9,138 bases of DNA from positions 1 to 9,138 of the forward strand of contig JBBQSN010000141.1 in assembly GCA_038213835.1 (NCBI GenBank). Reading direction: 5' to 3'. A model generated the notes under the pieces. It did no database searches and had not been told where the DNA came from. It saw only the letters and a program-made list of their open reading frames with translations. Position 1 is the first letter of the stretch; the number at the start of each line of letters is the position of its first letter. Made by a program: the position numbers and the translations under genes. This document shows positions 6,625 through 9,138 of the stretch, in pieces. This DNA is from JBBQSN01 sp038213835 (lineage in GTDB: Bacteria; Actinomycetota; Actinomycetes; Actinomycetales; CAWJMD01).

Positions 6625-6627
6625 CCT
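6622..6627 (+). promoter_or_regulatory. Candidate -10 box for leaderless LLM oxidoreductase transcript
   Basis: TAGCCT matches TANNNT and is followed by 7 nt (cagaggc) and the ATG at 6635, the expected geometry for a leaderless message. A partial -35 (ctggca, 6598-6603, four of six bases like TTGACA) lies 18 bp upstream. The TAG is also the stop codon of the 5380 gene. AGAGG directly next to the ATG is too close to serve as a normal Shine-Dalgarno. Confidence 0.6.
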
Positions 6628-6634
6628 CAGAGGC

Positions 6635-7417
6635 ATGACTCCTCGGCCGATCAGGATCGGTGTCCAGCTCCAGCCGCAGCACGCGGCCTACGCGGACATC
6701 CGCCGTGCGGCCGCCGAGGGCGAGGAGGTCGGGGCGGACATCATCTTCAACTGGGACCACTTCTACCCGCTCTCCGGTGAGCCCGATGGCCTGCACCTCG
6801 AGTGCTGGACGATGCTCGGCGCGTGGGCCGAGGCGACGTCCGAGGTCGAGATCGGCGCCCTCGTCACCTGCAACAGCTACCGCAACCCCGAGCTGCTGGC
6901 CGACATGGCCCGCACCGTCGACCACATCAGCGGCGGCCGCCTGATCCTCGGCATCGGCTCCGGCTGGTTCAAGAAGGACTACGACCAGTACGGCTACGAG
7001 TTCGGCACGGCCGGCGGCCGCCTGGACGCACTCGGCCAGGCGCTCCCCCGGATCGAGGCCCGGCTCGGGAAGCTCAACCCCGCCCCGACCCGCCACATCC
7101 CGGTGCTCATCGGCGGCGGCGGCGAGAAGAAGACGTTGAAGCTGGTGGCCCGGCACGCCGACATCTGGCACGGCTTCGGCGACGTCCAGGTGGTGGAGCG
7201 CAAGGTGAGGATCCTGGACGGCCACTGCGCCGACCTGGGACGCGACCCGGCCGAGATCGAGCGGTCGGTGGGCGTCGGTGAGGACCCGGCCGAGAACGGC
7301 CAGGCGCTGCTGGACCTCGGCGTCACCCTGTTCACCGTGAGCACCGGCGGTCCCGACTTCGACATGTCCGCGCTGCGTCGCTGGGTCGCGTGGCGGGACG
7401 CCCAGCAGGCCGGCTGA
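6635..7417 (+). CDS. LLM class F420-dependent oxidoreductase
   Basis: A 260-residue luciferase-like monooxygenase-fold enzyme, expected to be a soluble TIM barrel that uses coenzyme F420 for hydride transfer. The N-terminal strand IRIGVQLQPQ (6-15) and ADIIFNWDHFYP (34-45) form the first barrel strands; the Asp-His pair sits where the F420-binding His of the family lies. The stretch NPELLADMARTVDHISGGRL (84-103) followed by ILGIGSGW (104-111) is the diagnostic LLM signature, and PVLIGGGGEKKTLKLVARHA (156-175) followed by DIWH is the phosphate-binding region. Length is at the short end of the family, close to the F420 subgroup typified by Mycobacterium smegmatis MSMEG_3544. The substrate cannot be told. 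The start is supported by a TAGCCT box 7 nt upstream. Its stop is followed directly, in the same frame, by a decayed SRPBCC gene lacking its own start. Confidence 0.9.
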   Translation: MTPRPIRIGVQLQPQHAAYADIRRAAAEGEEVGADIIFNWDHFYPLSGEPDGLHLECWTMLGAWAEATSEVEIGALVTCNSYRNPELLADMARTVDHISGGRLILGIGSGWFKKDYDQYGYEFGTAGGRLDALGQALPRIEARLGKLNPAPTRHIPVLIGGGGEKKTLKLVARHADIWHGFGDVQVVERKVRILDGHCADLGRDPAEIERSVGVGEDPAENGQALLDLGVTLFTVSTGGPDFDMSALRRWVAWRDAQQAG

Positions 7418-7875
7418 GGCGTCGTCGCCACCCGCACCTACCCGTCCCCGGTCGAAGACGTCTGGGACGCCCTCACCGACCAGGAGCGGTTCCCCGCTGG
7501 TTCTCCCCCGTCTCGGGCGACCTGAGCGTCGGAGGGCGGTTCCAGGTCGAGAACAACGCGGGCGGCGAGGTGCTCTCCGACGCGACCACCGTGGTGCTGC
7601 GGCACACCGCCCACGTCCCGGAGGAGTTCTGGGGTGCTGACGGAGCCGGCGCCATCGGCGTCGGCTGGGAGCTCGGCCTGAGGGGGCTCGACCTGCATCT
7701 CGGGTCCGCCGACTGCGTCGACCCCGCCGAGATCGAGACCTGGTCGGCCTCGGGCGAGGGACGCGCCTACCTCGGTGGGAGCAGCGCCGGCTGGGCCGAC
7801 GCCGCGGTCTCCGACGGCGAGGCGGAGCAGCAGGCCAGGGCGGCGCAGCGGGCCACGACCGCGTTCTACACGGGG
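7418..7875 (+). pseudogene. SRPBCC/AHSA1-domain gene, broken (no start, frameshift, internal deletion)
   Basis: The first piece (7418-7495) reads, in the frame of the LLM gene and right after its TGA, VVATRTYPSPVEDVW then DALTDQERFP, the opening strand and helix of AHSA1-type START-like proteins. No ATG, GTG or TTG precedes it in frame. At 7493-7497 the phase shifts: restoring one C to the C run would give RFPRWFSPVSGD, as in intact relatives. The continuing frame gives WFSPVSGDLSVGGRF, then NNAGGEVL. After about 7575 it jumps to DATTVVLRHTAHVPEEFWG; intact relatives have roughly 35-40 residues here, including a TWEFGG / SW-E-V strand pair, and these are missing. The rest (GAIGVGWELGLRGLDLHLGS, VDPAEIETW, TTAFYTG) is a normal family C-terminus. 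An ATG at 7390 opens the second frame, but its first 36 codons are an Arg/Pro-rich shadow of other frames, so a functional product is unlikely. Confidence 0.78.
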
Positions 7876-8043
7876 TTCGCGACGGTCCGACCCGAGGGCA
7901 CCCGGCGGCTCTACGCGGTCGACCCGGCGGGGCTGCAGGAGGTGGACGCCTGGGTCGAGCAGTTCCGGGTGATCTGGGAGCACCGCCTGGACGCCCTCGG
8001 CACCGAGCTCGCCCGCGGCCGTCGCACCCGTCCGCCACGATGA
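7876..8043 (+). pseudogene. ArsR-family repressor, C-terminal remnant fused to the SRPBCC remnant
   Basis: From about 7876 the same open frame changes identity. FATVRPEGTRRLYAVDP, then AGLQEVDAWVEQF, then RVIWEHRLDALGTELA, ending RGRRTRPPR before TGA at 8041-8043, is the wing strand and C-terminal helices of an ArsR/SmtB-family winged-helix repressor of about 105-115 residues. Intact members have a recognition helix (SQPAVSQHLKVLRE-like) right before FATVRPEG; here that half is absent and the preceding residues are the SRPBCC C-terminus TTAFYTG. Without the DNA-reading helix it cannot act as a normal repressor. In related genomes ArsR usually precedes a SRPBCC gene and controls it, so the order here is reversed. 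The final ATGA (8040-8043) would be the start/stop overlap to a following gene. A natural functional fusion is possible but unlikely given the damage upstream. Confidence 0.75.
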
Positions 8044-8148
8044 GCTCCGGCGCGTCCCGGGTGATCACCCCAGGAACCCGCTGGAACTCACGCGGTGGCG
8101 TCCCGCACGATGAGCGGACGTACCGCGACCACCGAGGAGACACCCGCC
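8044..8148 (+). other. Short intergenic stretch, possible residue of a second SRPBCC start
   Basis: This 105-bp gap separates the ArsR remnant from the MFS exporter. An ATG at 8040 overlapping the ArsR stop reads MSSGASRVIT, which resembles a SRPBCC N-terminus, and then becomes anonymous sequence. I see no clear -10/-35 pair and no terminator hairpin. An in-frame ATG at 8110 could lengthen the exporter by 13 residues but has no Shine-Dalgarno. Confidence 0.3.
8134..8139 (+). promoter_or_regulatory. Shine-Dalgarno site of the MFS exporter
   Basis: GAGGAG lies 9 nt before the ATG at 8149 and favours this start over the in-frame ATG at 8110. Confidence 0.7.
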
Positions 8149-9138
8149 ATGGCGACCCCGAAGGCCCTGACGCCGCTGCGCAGCCCGGGCTACCGGTGGC
8201 TGTTCGGCTCGCTGGTGGCGTCCGTGCTCGGAGCCGGCCTGGTCGTCATCGCCCTGTTCTGGCAGGTCGTCGAGCTCGGTGGGGGCCCCACCGAGGTCTC
8301 GTTCGTGATGACCGGCAGCGCGGTCGGCATGCTGGCCACCACCCTGCTCGGCGGGGCGCTGGCCGACCGGCTGCCGCAGAAGCGGATCCTGCTGGTCGTC
8401 GAGCTGGTCAACGCGGCGGCGCTGGGGGTCGTGGCCCTGCTGGGCTTCTCGGGGCTGCTCGAGATCTGGCACCTGTCGCTGGCCTCGCTGCTCACGGGGC
8501 TCGCTGCCGGCATGTACTTCCCCGCCTACTCGGCCGTGCTGCCCTCGCTGGTGCCCGAGACCGACCTGCTCGCCGCCAACGGCCTCGAGGGGGTCCTGCG
8601 TCCCGCCCTGATGCAGGCGGCCGGCCCGGCGATCGCCGGCGCGCTCGTGGGCGCGTGGTCGCCGGCGGTGGCTCTGGGGGCTGCCGCGCTCGCCGCCCTC
8701 GCCGCCGCGGCGTTCGTCCTGGGCATGCCGCTGACCGCGGTGCGTCGCGAGGTCGTCGACGACGGCACCCACCCTGTCCGGCAGCTGCTGGGCGACGTCC
8801 GGGAGGGCTTCGTCCTCGTGGTCCGCACGCCCTGGCTGCTCGCCACGCTCGTCTACGCCTCGGTGATGATCCTGGTGATGATGGGCCCGTTCGAGGTGCT
8901 GGCTCCCTTCGCGATCAAGGACAACGCCGGCGGCGGTCCGACCGAGCACGCGTGGGTGCTGGCCGCGTTCGGCATCGGCGGCGCGCTCGGCTCGCTCACG
9001 GTCGCCTCGCTGCGGCTGCCGCTGGCCTTCCCGGTGCTGTTCGGCCTGATCAGCGTGGCGCTGCTCATGGTCCTGATCGCCACCGGCAACGGCAACGCCG
9101 GTCTCTCCGAGGCCGCCGGCTACGTCGTGCTGACCTTC
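8149..9138 (+). CDS. MFS transporter, EntS/MFS_3-like exporter, 3' end cut by window
   Basis: The first 330 residues of a major facilitator protein; the gene runs off the right edge. After a short basic start (LRSPGYRWLFGSL, 10-22, typical of the EntS-like group) come TM1 (about 18-42) and TM2 (about 52-75), then motif A as GGALADRLPQKRILL (68-82) joining TM2 and TM3. AAGMYFPAYSAVLPSLVPET (119-138) and GLEGVLRPALMQAAGPAIAG (145-164) are the TM4-TM5 signatures of the MFS_3 group, which includes the enterobactin exporter EntS and many macrolide or drug efflux proteins. A hydrophilic loop near 205-225 (RREVVDDGTHP) marks the middle, then MILVMMGPFEVLAPF begins the second half. It should act as a proton-driven exporter in the cytoplasmic membrane; the substrate is unknown. 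It lies downstream of an ArsR remnant, so its control may once have involved that repressor. Confidence 0.87.
   Translation, partial: MATPKALTPLRSPGYRWLFGSLVASVLGAGLVVIALFWQVVELGGGPTEVSFVMTGSAVGMLATTLLGGALADRLPQKRILLVVELVNAAALGVVALLGFSGLLEIWHLSLASLLTGLAAGMYFPAYSAVLPSLVPETDLLAANGLEGVLRPALMQAAGPAIAGALVGAWSPAVALGAAALAALAAAAFVLGMPLTAVRREVVDDGTHPVRQLLGDVREGFVLVVRTPWLLATLVYASVMILVMMGPFEVLAPFAIKDNAGGGPTEHAWVLAAFGIGGALGSLTVASLRLPLAFPVLFGLISVALLMVLIATGNGNAGLSEAAGYVVLTF

Noticed and set aside
6521..8143. A 540-codon minus-strand frame over the LLM gene and the SRPBCC-ArsR remnant
   Set aside because: Arg/Pro-rich antisense shadow without motifs or a ribosome-binding site.

Overview
This window comes from a high-GC actinobacterium. 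Evidence is the near-uniform G/C at third codon positions, a truncated HNH-nuclease tail of the type repeated across actinobacterial genomes, an F420-type luciferase-like oxidoreductase, an alditol oxidase very close to the Streptomyces enzyme as I remember it, and leaderless-style promoters with a TANNNT box about 7 nt before the start codon. A Nocardioides-like lineage fits, but the genus is inference. No CRISPR array, rRNA, tRNA, insertion sequence or phage gene was seen.

Left part (1-5291). The first 320 bases are the C-terminal end of an HNH endonuclease on the plus strand. It converges with a minus-strand block that reads, in transcription order: a DUF445/YjiN-type membrane protein (5291-4020), a sugar-porter MFS transporter (3915-2491), a RibD/dihydrofolate-reductase-fold protein (2434-1802), a small open frame that appears broken by a one-base slip (1752-1613), and a covalent-FAD alditol oxidase (1602-340). 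The transporter and the alditol oxidase could form a polyol uptake and oxidation pair, although the oxidase seems to have its own leaderless promoter.

Middle (5292-7417). An 88-bp divergent region separates the DUF445 gene from a plus-strand membrane-anchored protein of unknown function (5380-6624). It holds a 20-bp inverted repeat (9-bp arms, 2-bp centre) lying over the presumed -10 box of the DUF445 gene. An LLM-class F420-dependent oxidoreductase follows (6635-7417); its -10 box appears to include the stop codon of the preceding gene.

Right part (7418-9138). The most unusual stretch is 7418-8043, a scar of gene decay and rearrangement. An SRPBCC/AHSA1 gene lacks its start, has lost one C from a C run, and has lost an internal segment. 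It is then joined in frame to the C-terminal third of an ArsR-family repressor whose winged helix-turn-helix is missing. An ATGA stop/start overlap after the ArsR tail leads into a few codons that resemble the start of a second SRPBCC copy. The usual order of this pair is ArsR then SRPBCC, so the remnant looks circularly permuted, as if left over from a collapsed tandem duplication. An EntS-like MFS exporter (8149 to the window end) follows. No new defence or mobile system is visible; the most useful leads are the SRPBCC-ArsR scar, the divergent palindrome, and the TAG stop codons reused as -10 boxes.
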